The translations under genes and the position numbers were made by a program. A model generated the notes under the pieces. It was given only the letters and a program-made list of their open reading frames with translations. It ran no database searches and was not told where the DNA came from. Shown in pieces: positions 27,445 to 35,828 of a DNA stretch of 64,000 nt. This DNA is from Bacillus sp. A301a_S52 (GTDB lineage: Bacteria > Bacillota > Bacilli > Bacillales > Salisediminibacteriaceae). The number at the start of each line of letters is the position of its first letter. Within the stretch, counting starts at the first letter, position 1. The stretch is taken from NCBI GenBank assembly GCA_024701455.1, contig JABXYP010000001.1, positions 4,282,001 to 4,346,000 of the forward strand. Direction: 5' to 3'.

Positions 27445-28531
27445 TGGTCGCACCCTCTTTGTATTCCAGTGTGATGCCCGTTTTTATCCATTTGGAAGAT
27501 TCAATGGCAACCCCTACGACTTTATTACTCGGTTTAAGTCTTCCATGAAGTTTTTTTAATTGTAAGTATGGAAGGGCATTTCCGTTGTTCCCTGTCTCTT
27601 GTACACAATTTATCGTGGAATCTAGAGAAAGCCCTAAAGAGTCGATAATCGTTTTTGTCATGTTCCATCCCAGCTGGGGAGGAAGAAAGTAAGTTACCTC
27701 TTCTTTCTTCCAATTTCTTTCTTCAAGTAATGTGGTGAGTACCTGATCCGTCATAATTGGGACTCGTTTTTCAATCGCTTTGTAATCTTCTTTTGCTGAT
27801 TGATATTGCTTACGAATCTCCCGCTTACTTAGTTCTTGAATATTCTCTGGCACGGTACCAAACCAATTCATCACCTGCCCCGCTTCTTCCCCAAGCCCTT
27901 CGAAACGATTTTCAAGAGAGGTAATTTCTAACCCGTCGCAATTTTTAGTTGTTAATAGGAGAGCTCCTGCTCCATCTCCAAATAAGGCATAGTTAATTAA
28001 TTCAGATGACCTTAGCTTTGTAAAATCACGTGTTAAATCCATGTATTTGTTGCACACATCTCCGCCGATGACAAGCGCATAACGCCGTTCACCAACAAGA
28101 AGGTGACGTGCCACATCTAATGCTTGAAGAGCTCCTGAACATCCCGCCTGAATTTGATACGTTTGTATATGATGTAATCCTAGACGGTCAGCCACTAGAT
28201 TCACTGTTGCAGGCATTAAATGATCTGGTGTGGCAGTAGATAGAACGATCACATCAATCTCTTGGGGGTTGATGCCAGTTTGCTCAATCGCTCCTTCAGC
28301 AGCTGCAGTACATAAATCTGTCAGGCTATACTCTATTGTTCGTTTGGTAAAATCTACAGCAAAATGTCTAGTGTCATTGCCAATCATCTTATCAATCCAC
28401 TCTTTTCGAATGGATAACACGTCTTCCATTTGATCATTTGTAATAGGTTTTCCTGGTAAACATTCGCCATACCCGATGATTCTAGGAGCGACCGCTACTC
28501 TAGATTCCTGTTTCGATTCCTGCACCAACAT
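27437..28531 (-). CDS. KAS III-like ketosynthase, probable tetronate ring-forming enzyme
   Basis: A 364-residue FabH-family thiolase-fold protein. The nucleophile is Cys131 in IQAGCSGALQALD, and the GDGAGALLL motif is at 185-193. At the usual catalytic His position the sequence reads LPPQLGW (283-289) rather than PHQAN, and the Asn region reads ETGNNGNALP (312-321). In tetronate pathways a KAS III-like enzyme joins glyceryl-ACP to the beta-ketoacyl chain and closes the ring. The unusual His replacement fits a specialised rather than a housekeeping FabH. The gene overlaps its neighbours on both sides (32 and 8 bp). Confidence 0.9.
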   Translation of the reverse strand: MLVQESKQESRVAVAPRIIGYGECLPGKPITNDQMEDVLSIRKEWIDKMIGNDTRHFAVDFTKRTIEYSLTDLCTAAAEGAIEQTGINPQEIDVIVLSTATPDHLMPATVNLVADRLGLHHIQTYQIQAGCSGALQALDVARHLLVGERRYALVIGGDVCNKYMDLTRDFTKLRSSELINYALFGDGAGALLLTTKNCDGLEITSLENRFEGLGEEAGQVMNWFGTVPENIQELSKREIRKQYQSAKEDYKAIEKRVPIMTDQVLTTLLEERNWKKEEVTYFLPPQLGWNMTKTIIDSLGLSLDSTINCVQETGNNGNALPYLQLKKLHGRLKPSNKVVGVAIESSKWIKTGITLEYKEGATNE

Positions 28532-29213
28532 GAAGATTTTCCCCCCCTATTAAATTTGCAGATGGATGTATGAGTAATTCTATGGATTTAACATACTCAT
28601 CAATATCAGGAAGCTTCGGTTTAAGACTGAATATTTCGACTTTTTTCTTCCTAGCCTTCTTTTCCTGACGATCGAACCCATCATTATAATAGCCAAACGT
28701 TATGGCATTGACGTTTAATTTAAACGGCCCAAGCTCTCTAGACATACATTTCATCAAGGATAGTTTTGCTTGATTTAAAACGGGAGAGCTCACATATTCT
28801 GCATAATACAGTGGGTCATAGAACAAAGGGAAAATAATATGACCTTTTTTCGGTTTAATCATTTGACGCACAACTACTTTATTTAAAAGAAAAATACGAT
28901 GCAGATAATGCCTTATGTGTTCCTCAAACTCCAAAGGATTTTCTTCCAACTGTTTCGCTTCATCTATCATTTCATTTCCATGGATAAGGACATCTATCCC
29001 ACTATCTCCAAAGGCTTCAACAATATTCGTATCTAATACGTCTTCTTCAAATTTGTCACAAAACACCGTTGCTTGAGCTGGTTGAGATAGCATAAATTCA
29101 CGGTGCTTGTCACGATCAGTAAATAAAAGGACTGATTTATCTCCCTTTTGATGAAAGTGATGAGCAATCATTTGATTCATTCTTTGCTCCCCTTGTGAAA
29201 TGAAAATGTTCAT
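28500..29213 (-). CDS. SDR-fold protein lacking catalytic residues (KR-like partner)
   Basis: A 237-residue protein recognisable as a short-chain dehydrogenase fold by its C-terminal half (ELGPFKLNVNAITFG, GGENLHVGAGIETGI at the end). The N-terminal cofactor motif TGxxxGxG is replaced by ISQGEQRMNQM, and the YxxxK pair reads as LNQAK, with Tyr lost. It directly follows an intact KR gene. It is probably a non-catalytic partner, a scaffold or a diverged enzyme. It is not a broken gene, since the frame is open over its full length with a GGAGG ribosome site. Confidence 0.8.
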   Translation of the reverse strand: MNIFISQGEQRMNQMIAHHFHQKGDKSVLLFTDRDKHREFMLSQPAQATVFCDKFEEDVLDTNIVEAFGDSGIDVLIHGNEMIDEAKQLEENPLEFEEHIRHYLHRIFLLNKVVVRQMIKPKKGHIIFPLFYDPLYYAEYVSSPVLNQAKLSLMKCMSRELGPFKLNVNAITFGYYNDGFDRQEKKARKKKVEIFSLKPKLPDIDEYVKSIELLIHPSANLIGGENLHVGAGIETGI

Positions 29214-29222
29214 GTTTTCCTC

Positions 29223-29966
29223 CTAACGTAAAAAGCCTCCATCAACCTTAAGTACCGTATCAGTTACATAATCACTTAACTCACTAGACAAAAAGAGCAC
29301 ATTATTAGCAACTTCTTTCGTAGAACCAAGCTTTTTAGCATTGGTGAACCGCAAAAAGTTAGCTAACTTTTCCTTCGGTACGTGATCTATCATATCTGTT
29401 TGAATCATGCCTGGAGCAATGGCGTTTATAGAAATTCCTTTCTCATGATACTTTCTGGCTAATAATCGGGTAAGCCCTATTATCGCACCTTTAGATGTCC
29501 CATAATTCGTTTGGGCTTCCCGTCCCGCCACTCCTGTAACCGATACTACATTAACAATTTTTCCTGTTTTTTGTGCTTCCATATAAGGGAGGGCTTCTGA
29601 ACAGCAGGTATATGTTCCTCCAAAATTTATACTGAGGACTTTTTGCCAATCTTGCTCATCCATTTGAAATAGAAATTGATCTTGTGTAATCCCTGCATTA
29701 TTGACCAATATATCTATTTGCCCGTGACTCTTTATAATGTTCTTAAAAAGAGTATGTATAAAAGCTCGATCTTCCACAGAGCCTTTAACGTAAGTTGCGC
29801 TTATTTGCTCTCGGTTTAATACTCCCTCAATCTGCCGAGCAGCCGCATCATTGGAAGCATAAATCCCATAGACAAAAGCCCCTTGAGCAACAAATATTTC
29901 GACAATCTCTTTTCCAATACCACGAGTAGCCCCTGTTACAATAGCTACTTTTTCATTTAATAGCAT
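29223..29966 (-). CDS. 3-oxoacyl-ACP reductase (FabG-like KR)
   Basis: A 247-residue SDR. The cofactor motif is TGATRGIGKEI (residues about 10-20), NNAGIT lies at about 86-91, the catalytic Ser-Tyr-Lys at VSVTGVAGREAQTNYGTSKG and the C-terminal FLSSELSDYVTDTVLKVDGG are all present. It reduces the beta-keto group after each KS-CLF extension. ATG 29966 is favoured over a GTG nine bases upstream, since GGGGTG lies at the right distance. A small AAACCT...AGGTTT hairpin lies between it and the upstream ACP gene. Confidence 0.93.
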   Translation of the reverse strand: MLLNEKVAIVTGATRGIGKEIVEIFVAQGAFVYGIYASNDAAARQIEGVLNREQISATYVKGSVEDRAFIHTLFKNIIKSHGQIDILVNNAGITQDQFLFQMDEQDWQKVLSINFGGTYTCCSEALPYMEAQKTGKIVNVVSVTGVAGREAQTNYGTSKGAIIGLTRLLARKYHEKGISINAIAPGMIQTDMIDHVPKEKLANFLRFTNAKKLGSTKEVANNVLFLSSELSDYVTDTVLKVDGGFLR

Positions 29967-30035
29967 AAATGTCACCCCTTTTTTCTATAGAGGGGAGTGT
30001 AACCGAAGCTACACCCCAAACCTCTAAGTTTAGGT

Positions 30036-30323
30036 TTAGCTACTTACTTTGTCTTTTAGTTGCTCCTCAACAAAAGCGGATAAAGTGGCAACAGAATAGA
30101 AATGCTTGCGAATATCTTCTTCTTCTAACCCTTGAACTTTCACAGCAAATTCAGCTTCTACGCCCGATACAACATCAAGAGCTTCGACAGAATCAAGACC
30201 TAGCCCATCCCCAAACAACGGTTCCTCATCTTCGATTTCCTCTGCTTCAATGTCCTCTAACTCTAATCGCTCAATCAGAATATTCACCTTAATAATCTCC
30301 TTGATCTCACTCACTGTTTTCAT
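30036..30323 (-). CDS. Acyl carrier protein (PKS ACP)
   Basis: A 95-residue acidic carrier protein. The phosphopantetheine site is Ser45 in DGLGLDSVEALDVV. An open frame runs 18 codons further upstream into the KS gene, but ATG 30323 has GGAGG 8 bases before it and begins MKTVSEIKEIIKVNIL like other ACPs. It follows the fused KS-CLF gene by 19 bp, the standard minimal-PKS order KS, CLF, ACP. It should carry the growing polyketide chain. Confidence 0.93.
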   Translation of the reverse strand: MKTVSEIKEIIKVNILIERLELEDIEAEEIEDEEPLFGDGLGLDSVEALDVVSGVEAEFAVKVQGLEEEDIRKHFYSVATLSAFVEEQLKDKVSS

Positions 30324-30342
30324 GTTAAGTTCCTCCATTTTT

Positions 30343-32637
30343 TTATTTTCCAATGGCCATAGCCATAGAATTACCATTTATAGATATTGAGACTATAAGC
30401 CCAGTCGCTACTCTCTCTTTTGTCCAGCCAAAAGATTGAATCACGGATTGTTGTTCTTTCTTTGGAAGAGAAAGAAGTTCAATAGCTGCTTGAGTATGGA
30501 ACAACGAGCCATTAGACTCCATGTAACCACATAGGTGATTGAGTGTCATTACAGGAAGATGAGCATATTTTTCTAGTAGCTTCTGCAAAGCTTCCGAGTC
30601 AGTTACATTATTGTTATGGTAAAAGACAAAATCGATATCTTCTTCTGAGAGCCTTGCATTTTCCAAACAGTGAGCGACAGATTTTTCTATGGTTGTGTAA
30701 ATGTCTGTGTTACTGTTAAAAGCTTGTCCAAATCCCTTAATTGAAGCTAACTTCTGGAGACCTTTTGCCTTTACAGTTTCATCGTCTGCCAACATAAGAA
30801 ACGTACTACCTTCACTCATCTCATACGTACTGGCCGTTAAATCCATTGCCATATCAATCTCAGTTGATAGTCTTGACTGCTCATCCCCTGCTCCTACAAG
30901 AATTGCTTTTTGTTTTCCATCAAGAATACTAGTCGTCCCGTAATGAATAGCTTGCAGACCATCTATCCCCCCAGAACTGTGAGAAGAGCTAAATCCTTTG
31001 ATATTGAATACCTTTGCTAGCTTTCCAGCCGTTGAGTTTAACACCATATCAGGAAAGTAAACACTGCTCGCATTCTCCTCCCCACGATTAAGAATAGAGC
31101 CAAGGTACTTTTCAGCGCTTTTTAAACTTCCCCGAGACGTTCCAAACACCAGTCCGAGATCTTCATACTCTGATTCTTCCATGGGTATTTTTTTCAAAGC
31201 TAGATCACAAGCTCCAATACTGTATTGAGTTAACGGATTCATACGACGTTGATAGAGTGTTTTATTGTAGTTTTTGAGAGAAAATTCTAGGTGTAGAGGT
31301 GAGGTTTTATTTTGAAATACGTTAAGTAGGAATGATCCATCTTCATGAGCTCGGGCATGGATGGTACCAAAGCTACAGATAGCAATTGATTTAACATTTG
31401 CTTGATGATTTATTTCATTCTTAGATGTGGAGTACGATGGGTGACTTACATTTTTAGATAAAATAGAGGAATTATGACCACCAAACGCTGAATTGTTACA
31501 TAAAAAATATTTGGGAGCATATGAATGCATTGAATTGGTTACTAACTTTGGATGATCACAACCTTCTCTTGCCTTTGAAAAATGAAGTGTAGCCGGTAGC
31601 TTTCCTTGTTCAAGTGCTAAAAGTGTTGTCACGTATTCAATAGAGGCAGCCGCACCAAGGTTATGACCGAAATAGGCTTTACTAGAACTGACATAGATAT
31701 CATCGAATTGATCTTTGAAATAAGAGCGGAGTCCACGAAGTTCTGCAGGATCATTTGCTTTTGTTCCGGTACCGTGTGTGTTTATATACTCAATTTCTTC
31801 TTGGGACACATTCCCTTGAGACATAGCCATTTCTACGGCTTTTTGAATGCCATAACCATCCGGCTGAGGAGCCGTTTCATGATGAGCATCACTCGTAAGG
31901 CCATAACCTTCAATAACACTGTATATTTTCGCTTCTCTTGCTAACGCTTTTTCTAGTGGTTCCAGCACAATAAAAGCGGCACCTTCACCGAGACTTAAGC
32001 CATACTGCTCATTATAAGGCGAACACGGTTTATCGTTTAAAGCCTTTAAAGCGTTAAATCCAGCGTAAACGGATGTAGACATTGAATCCGATCCACCAGC
32101 AATCATCATATCTGCATAGCCGTGACGAATCATGTCACATGCATACCCAATAGCATTTCCACTTGCTGCACATGCTGTGTTTAAAGTCATTACCGGTCCA
32201 GATAATTGGAATTTCTTCGCAACAGCATCACCTTGTTGATAAAATGGATATTTTCTCGTTTTATCTCGATCCAATTCTTCTAGAGATCTTTGTTCTTCTA
32301 AAGAGTTTAATCCACCATTACAAGTGCCAAAAGCCAGTCCAATTGTTAAATTTGAAGTTGAATCAACCTTTGCCTCTTCTAACGCCTCTTGAATAGAGAT
32401 AATAGCGTACTGGGCACACCGGTCAAAGTCCTTTTCTTCCTCTGAAGTAAAATAGTCATTCGGATTATAGGCTTTTATCTCCGCTCCCATTTCACTGATA
32501 AATGATTCTGGATTAAAAGACTTAATGAAATCAATACCCGATTTGTTTTGCTTCATACTTTCAAAGACTTCGTGTTTATTTTTCCCAATACTTGATAAAA
32601 TCCCAATACCAGTAACAGCAATTTGTAAAGAAGTCAT
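30343..32637 (-). CDS. Fused ketosynthase-chain length factor (type II PKS KS-CLF)
   Basis: A 764-residue protein made of two KAS I/II-like halves. The first (1 to about 400) has the full catalytic set: Cys156 in TLNTACAASG, His288 in INTHGTGTKANDPAE and His325 in AYFGHNLGAAAS. The second (about 410-764) keeps the fold (VFGTSRGSLKSAEKYLG, AILVGAGDEQS, NHLCGYMESNGS) but reads SHSSGGIDGLQA at the nucleophile position, so it has no Cys and is CLF-like. Separate KS and CLF genes are the rule, and a single-chain fusion is uncommon. ATG 32637 overlaps the previous stop by ATGA. The layout with KR, DH and ACP but no ER points to a reducing, polyene-forming type II PKS. Confidence 0.93.
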   Translation of the reverse strand: MTSLQIAVTGIGILSSIGKNKHEVFESMKQNKSGIDFIKSFNPESFISEMGAEIKAYNPNDYFTSEEEKDFDRCAQYAIISIQEALEEAKVDSTSNLTIGLAFGTCNGGLNSLEEQRSLEELDRDKTRKYPFYQQGDAVAKKFQLSGPVMTLNTACAASGNAIGYACDMIRHGYADMMIAGGSDSMSTSVYAGFNALKALNDKPCSPYNEQYGLSLGEGAAFIVLEPLEKALAREAKIYSVIEGYGLTSDAHHETAPQPDGYGIQKAVEMAMSQGNVSQEEIEYINTHGTGTKANDPAELRGLRSYFKDQFDDIYVSSSKAYFGHNLGAAASIEYVTTLLALEQGKLPATLHFSKAREGCDHPKLVTNSMHSYAPKYFLCNNSAFGGHNSSILSKNVSHPSYSTSKNEINHQANVKSIAICSFGTIHARAHEDGSFLLNVFQNKTSPLHLEFSLKNYNKTLYQRRMNPLTQYSIGACDLALKKIPMEESEYEDLGLVFGTSRGSLKSAEKYLGSILNRGEENASSVYFPDMVLNSTAGKLAKVFNIKGFSSSHSSGGIDGLQAIHYGTTSILDGKQKAILVGAGDEQSRLSTEIDMAMDLTASTYEMSEGSTFLMLADDETVKAKGLQKLASIKGFGQAFNSNTDIYTTIEKSVAHCLENARLSEEDIDFVFYHNNNVTDSEALQKLLEKYAHLPVMTLNHLCGYMESNGSLFHTQAAIELLSLPKKEQQSVIQSFGWTKERVATGLIVSISINGNSMAMAIGK

Positions 32638-33719
32638 TGTTTCCCCCACCTTTTTTTCCATTTAGTTAGAAATAATATAAAAGCTAACCCTAGGCGAATG
32701 ACATTTTTTTTACTACCACTTTGTTTCAATAAGCTTAGAGGAACAATTTTTTGAATTAAATCTAAATGATTTGGCGATCCATGCACATCATCAAATTCAT
32801 AGAAAGTAATATTCTGACCATTTTCAAGTAAAAATTCTTTATCGTTTGTTGGAATAATTTCATCTCGACGACTAAAGACATAGGTTAAAGGAATACGGAG
32901 GTTTCTTAGTTCTTCTGGTGAAATAGCATATGAAGTAAGTGTACGGCTCACATCTTCTAGGTTCTTTTCCAACACATGAGAAAGTGTAAGTTGTGTAATA
33001 AAAGGAACATGTTTTTCTGAATACTCTTTAAAAAAGTAATGAAGCGGCGCACCGACAGTGGTGATGCCTTTAACTCGGGTATCCTCTAATGCTTGCTTGA
33101 TGGCTAAATGTCCGCCAAAACTCATGCCGACAATATAGGTGTGGTTTACATTTGCCAATGAAGAAAATGTATCTAATACCTGCCCAAGCATGCGATGGGA
33201 AGCATTATCATAAACTGTTCTATTTTCACCTACCCCAGGACATTCCATAATGATAACTGAAAAGCCCAGTTTTTTCCCAACTTTCAAAAACACTTTCCAT
33301 TGTTCTTTTACAGACACAATTCCGCCTATTACTAGTAAGCACGGTTGATTCAAGTGTAAATTTGATGTATACACACTGAATGGTTTGCCATGGGCTTGAA
33401 ATGTATGTTTACGAATATTATCCTTAGCATACGTTCGTTCAAAAACGATGGATAGCTCCTTGCTCGCTGCTTTCTGCTGTTCGGTGTGAGGGTATGGAAA
33501 TCTAGCAAAATTAAAGCATTGAATGGCATCTTCCATTGACCCCTCTTTTAAACACCGTTCTGCCGCTGTTACCCACTGCTGATCCCACGCCCCTTTGGTT
33601 GGTACTTCGCATGGAGGTAAGTGTATATTATTTAAGATGTCTAGTGGGTCAATCTTTGTAAACGAATGCGTCCTTACATGTAATCGTGCATATTGCTTTA
33701 ATTCTTCTATGTTTAACAT
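32634..33719 (-). CDS. Alpha/beta hydrolase with N-terminal extension (AbyA5/Agg5-like)
   Basis: A 361-residue FrsA-like hydrolase with a helical N-terminal part (about 1-110) before the alpha/beta core. The nucleophile is in YIVGMSFGGHLAIK (about 193-206), the acid in VFSRRDEIIPT (about 287-297) and the His in FDDVHGSPNH (about 314-323). Length and architecture resemble AbyA5/Agg5, which remove acetate from the acetylated tetronate to leave an exocyclic methylene. Here it would act after the E2-type acyltransferase. A basic, hydrophobic tail (IRLGLAFILFLTKWKKRWGK) may tether it to the membrane. A general esterase role is the alternative. Confidence 0.82.
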   Translation of the reverse strand: MLNIEELKQYARLHVRTHSFTKIDPLDILNNIHLPPCEVPTKGAWDQQWVTAAERCLKEGSMEDAIQCFNFARFPYPHTEQQKAASKELSIVFERTYAKDNIRKHTFQAHGKPFSVYTSNLHLNQPCLLVIGGIVSVKEQWKVFLKVGKKLGFSVIIMECPGVGENRTVYDNASHRMLGQVLDTFSSLANVNHTYIVGMSFGGHLAIKQALEDTRVKGITTVGAPLHYFFKEYSEKHVPFITQLTLSHVLEKNLEDVSRTLTSYAISPEELRNLRIPLTYVFSRRDEIIPTNDKEFLLENGQNITFYEFDDVHGSPNHLDLIQKIVPLSLLKQSGSKKNVIRLGLAFILFLTKWKKRWGKQ

Positions 33720-34405
33720 GAGGTCACACCTAACTTTTTAAAAGAAGCCTTTACTAACCTATCCACCACTTCCGGCTTCTGAAGAATACTGAAATGTCCT
33801 CCTTCAACCGTCACATACTCCATACTCTCAGGCATAACTTCCTTCCAATCTGCTTCTCCCACTTTTCGAGTTAGAATATCGTCCAAACCATTCACGATAT
33901 ATGTAGGGATTTTTGATTTAGTGGCCGTATAACGAAACGTTTTAACAAGAGAGAGATCTGCTCGAAGTATTGGCGCAAACCATTTAACAAACATAGGGTG
34001 ATTTTTATACTCATTCGGAACCCCACCCAAATCTGCAAGCCTTCCTACTATCGTATGATCATCCTCATCTAATAGCTTCACACCTCCACCATAGCGATCA
34101 ATTGGGTTAATACCACTTAAAATACGACATTGAACCTTATATTCTTGTAATCTTCTTGACACTTCATAAGCTAGAAGTCCCCCCATACTATGACCAAAGA
34201 CTCCCCAAGTTTCGCTCCGGTTACGCAAACTAATTACTTTGTTAGCCAGATCTTCTACAGCTTTGTCAAATTGATTGAGAAATGGTTCATTCACTCTTAT
34301 CCCTCTTCCAGGTAAGTCTATTCCAACAACATCGATTCCAGGAAATTCCCATTTACTAAACATATTTGATGAACCGCCAGCACAGTGAAAGCAAAATAGC
34401 TGCAT
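33713..34405 (-). CDS. Type II thioesterase (GrsT/SrfAD-like)
   Basis: A 230-residue external thioesterase that clears misprimed carrier proteins. Motifs are FCFHCAGGSSNMF at the N-terminus, DLPGRG (about 30-35), the nucleophile elbow VFGHSMGGLLAYE (about 69-81) and GGHFSIL with the catalytic His near residue 203. It is the first gene of the biosynthetic operon. ATG 34405 follows TAGGGGGGG, and the promoter with the tandem TetR-type operator lies just upstream. It overlaps the next gene by 7 bp. Confidence 0.93.
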   Translation of the reverse strand: MQLFCFHCAGGSSNMFSKWEFPGIDVVGIDLPGRGIRVNEPFLNQFDKAVEDLANKVISLRNRSETWGVFGHSMGGLLAYEVSRRLQEYKVQCRILSGINPIDRYGGGVKLLDEDDHTIVGRLADLGGVPNEYKNHPMFVKWFAPILRADLSLVKTFRYTATKSKIPTYIVNGLDDILTRKVGEADWKEVMPESMEYVTVEGGHFSILQKPEVVDRLVKASFKKLGVTSC

Positions 34406-34426
34406 ATAACCCCCCCTACACGTATA

Positions 34427-34481
34427 TAACCTTTGGTTACTAACCTATGGTTATAATAATACACTTTTATCCGCATTTCAA
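34427..34481 (-). promoter_or_regulatory. Promoter and tandem TetR-type operator of the polyketide operon
   Basis: Minus-strand TTGAAA (34476-34481), a 17-bp spacer and TATTAT (34453-34458). Overlapping the -10 and the start point is TAACC-TTT-GGTTA, one C, then TAACC-TAT-GGTTA (34427-34453). The same two-unit arrangement with the same one-base spacing occurs at the TetR gene promoter (35829-35855), so both are probably bound by the TetR protein encoded next door. Confidence 0.88.
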
Positions 34482-34510
34482 CATATTTTTTCAAAAAATA
34501 CGAAATATTA

Positions 34511-34539
34511 AAAAAAATACCATTATTTAAAATGGTATT
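34511..34539 (-). terminator. Terminator of the TetR/MBL operon
   Basis: Minus-strand AATACCATT pairs with AATGGTATT around a 6-base loop, followed by eight Ts. It starts 10 bp after the stop of the metallo-beta-lactamase-fold gene and insulates it from the biosynthetic operon. Confidence 0.88.
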
Positions 34540-34548
34540 AATCGTTTA

Positions 34549-35202
34549 TTACAATTGTAAATATGCGTTAATTTGATTATGAGGTTGCTTAATATCTGAT
34601 CCATGACATATACTTACAACTTCAGGCCTTAATTCCTTCACAATTTTCCCACTTTCTATCGCTTGGCTCATATCAGCTGTAAACATTTTAATAGGTGGTT
34701 TAAGTTTATCTCCCTTGGAAGTAAATAAATCTCCCCCTATTAGGACGCGATCTAGGGTATGATAATAACTTACGTGTCCCGGAGAATGACCTGGTGTATG
34801 ATAGGGTACTAGATTCTCTATAGCTTCTAACGTCCCATCCTCATTTTGTTTTAACGGTTTTACAATTCCAGGTTCAACAAGATGTTCCTTCTTCTTTCGG
34901 CCAGGAAATGGTTCTCTTCCTTCCATGTGTTTTATATCCATAACGTGACTATAAACTGGCAAGTTATGTTTATTCAGTATTTTCTTTAATCCTCCCACAT
35001 GATCAGAGTGTCCATGGGTTAATAAAATAGCTTTCAATTCGCCTAATTTTTCTGCCTCTTTTATTATTCGGTTGCTCATAAATGGCATTCCCGTATCTAC
35101 TATATAAACCCCATTATTAGCCTTTACTAGCCAAGCACTCATTTTCAGTAGAAACCAAGCTTCAATTTTGTAAACGTGCTGTGAGACTTTGATTACTTTC
35201 AT
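34549..35202 (-). CDS. Metallo-beta-lactamase-fold hydrolase
   Basis: A 217-residue MBL-fold protein. The metal-binding HxHxDH motif is LTHGHSDHVGG (about 62-72), then HTPGHSPGHVSYY (about 134-146), GGDLF (about 155-159) and a final ICHGSD near the C-terminus. ATG 35202 is preferred over the ORF start at 35274 because GGGAGGCG precedes it. The gene overlaps the end of the TetR gene by 41 bp, so both are under the same promoter. It may detoxify or modify the cluster product (lactone or thioester hydrolysis) as self-protection. That role is inferred. Confidence 0.9.
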   Translation of the reverse strand: MKVIKVSQHVYKIEAWFLLKMSAWLVKANNGVYIVDTGMPFMSNRIIKEAEKLGELKAILLTHGHSDHVGGLKKILNKHNLPVYSHVMDIKHMEGREPFPGRKKKEHLVEPGIVKPLKQNEDGTLEAIENLVPYHTPGHSPGHVSYYHTLDRVLIGGDLFTSKGDKLKPPIKMFTADMSQAIESGKIVKELRPEVVSICHGSDIKQPHNQINAYLQL

Positions 35203-35797
35203 CACATACGCCTCCCTGTATAAGGTAATTGATTGACCTTTCCACAATTGGAAAGACACGTCTAATAATGCCATTTACACGTTCGTCTACATTCTTGTAG
35301 GTCATAATAATGCCATGTAACAGAAAATAAACCATTCGGCTTAAATCTAACAATTGCTTCTCATCAAAATTAGGAAAAACTCCCTTTACGGCATTTTTTA
35401 AATGTATAAACAGTTCCAATCTCTTTTCATTTAATTCCCAAATCGTTTCTTCAATATCAACTCGACTGGCTTCATAAGTAAGAAAGGCTTGATAAAGATT
35501 ACGGTAACTTAGACCAAAATGAACAAACATTTTTGACAATCTAGTCAGCTGTTCTTGTGGTCGGTACTTTTCAGATGCAAGTGTGTTTTGAATACTATTG
35601 CGTAATCGATCAAGGGGTTCTTCAGCTAATGCTTCTAATAGTTGTTTTTTATCTTCAAAATAAACATAAATACTTGTGTGAGAACATTTTGCTTCTCTTG
35701 CTATCTCCCTCACAGTCACTTGCTCATACCCTTTTTGGGTAAATAATTTTTGTGCAGCAAGTAAAATTCGTTCTTTCGCTTGAGCTTCTAAAGACAC
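35162..35797 (-). CDS. TetR-family regulator of the polyketide cluster
   Basis: A 211-residue repressor. The N-terminal helix-turn-helix is VTVREIAREAKCSHTSIYVY followed by FEDKKQLLEALAEE (residues about 27-60), and the C-terminal two-thirds is the ligand-binding helical domain. The start is GTG 35797 behind GAGGAGGG. Its own promoter carries the same tandem palindrome as the biosynthetic promoter, implying autoregulation and control of the whole cluster, probably released by the product or an intermediate. Confidence 0.93.
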   Translation of the reverse strand: MSLEAQAKERILLAAQKLFTQKGYEQVTVREIAREAKCSHTSIYVYFEDKKQLLEALAEEPLDRLRNSIQNTLASEKYRPQEQLTRLSKMFVHFGLSYRNLYQAFLTYEASRVDIEETIWELNEKRLELFIHLKNAVKGVFPNFDEKQLLDLSRMVYFLLHGIIMTYKNVDERVNGIIRRVFPIVERSINYLIQGGVCDESNQSLTARLQN

Positions 35798-35828
35798 TTT
35801 TTATTTCCCTCCTCACTAAACAACGATA

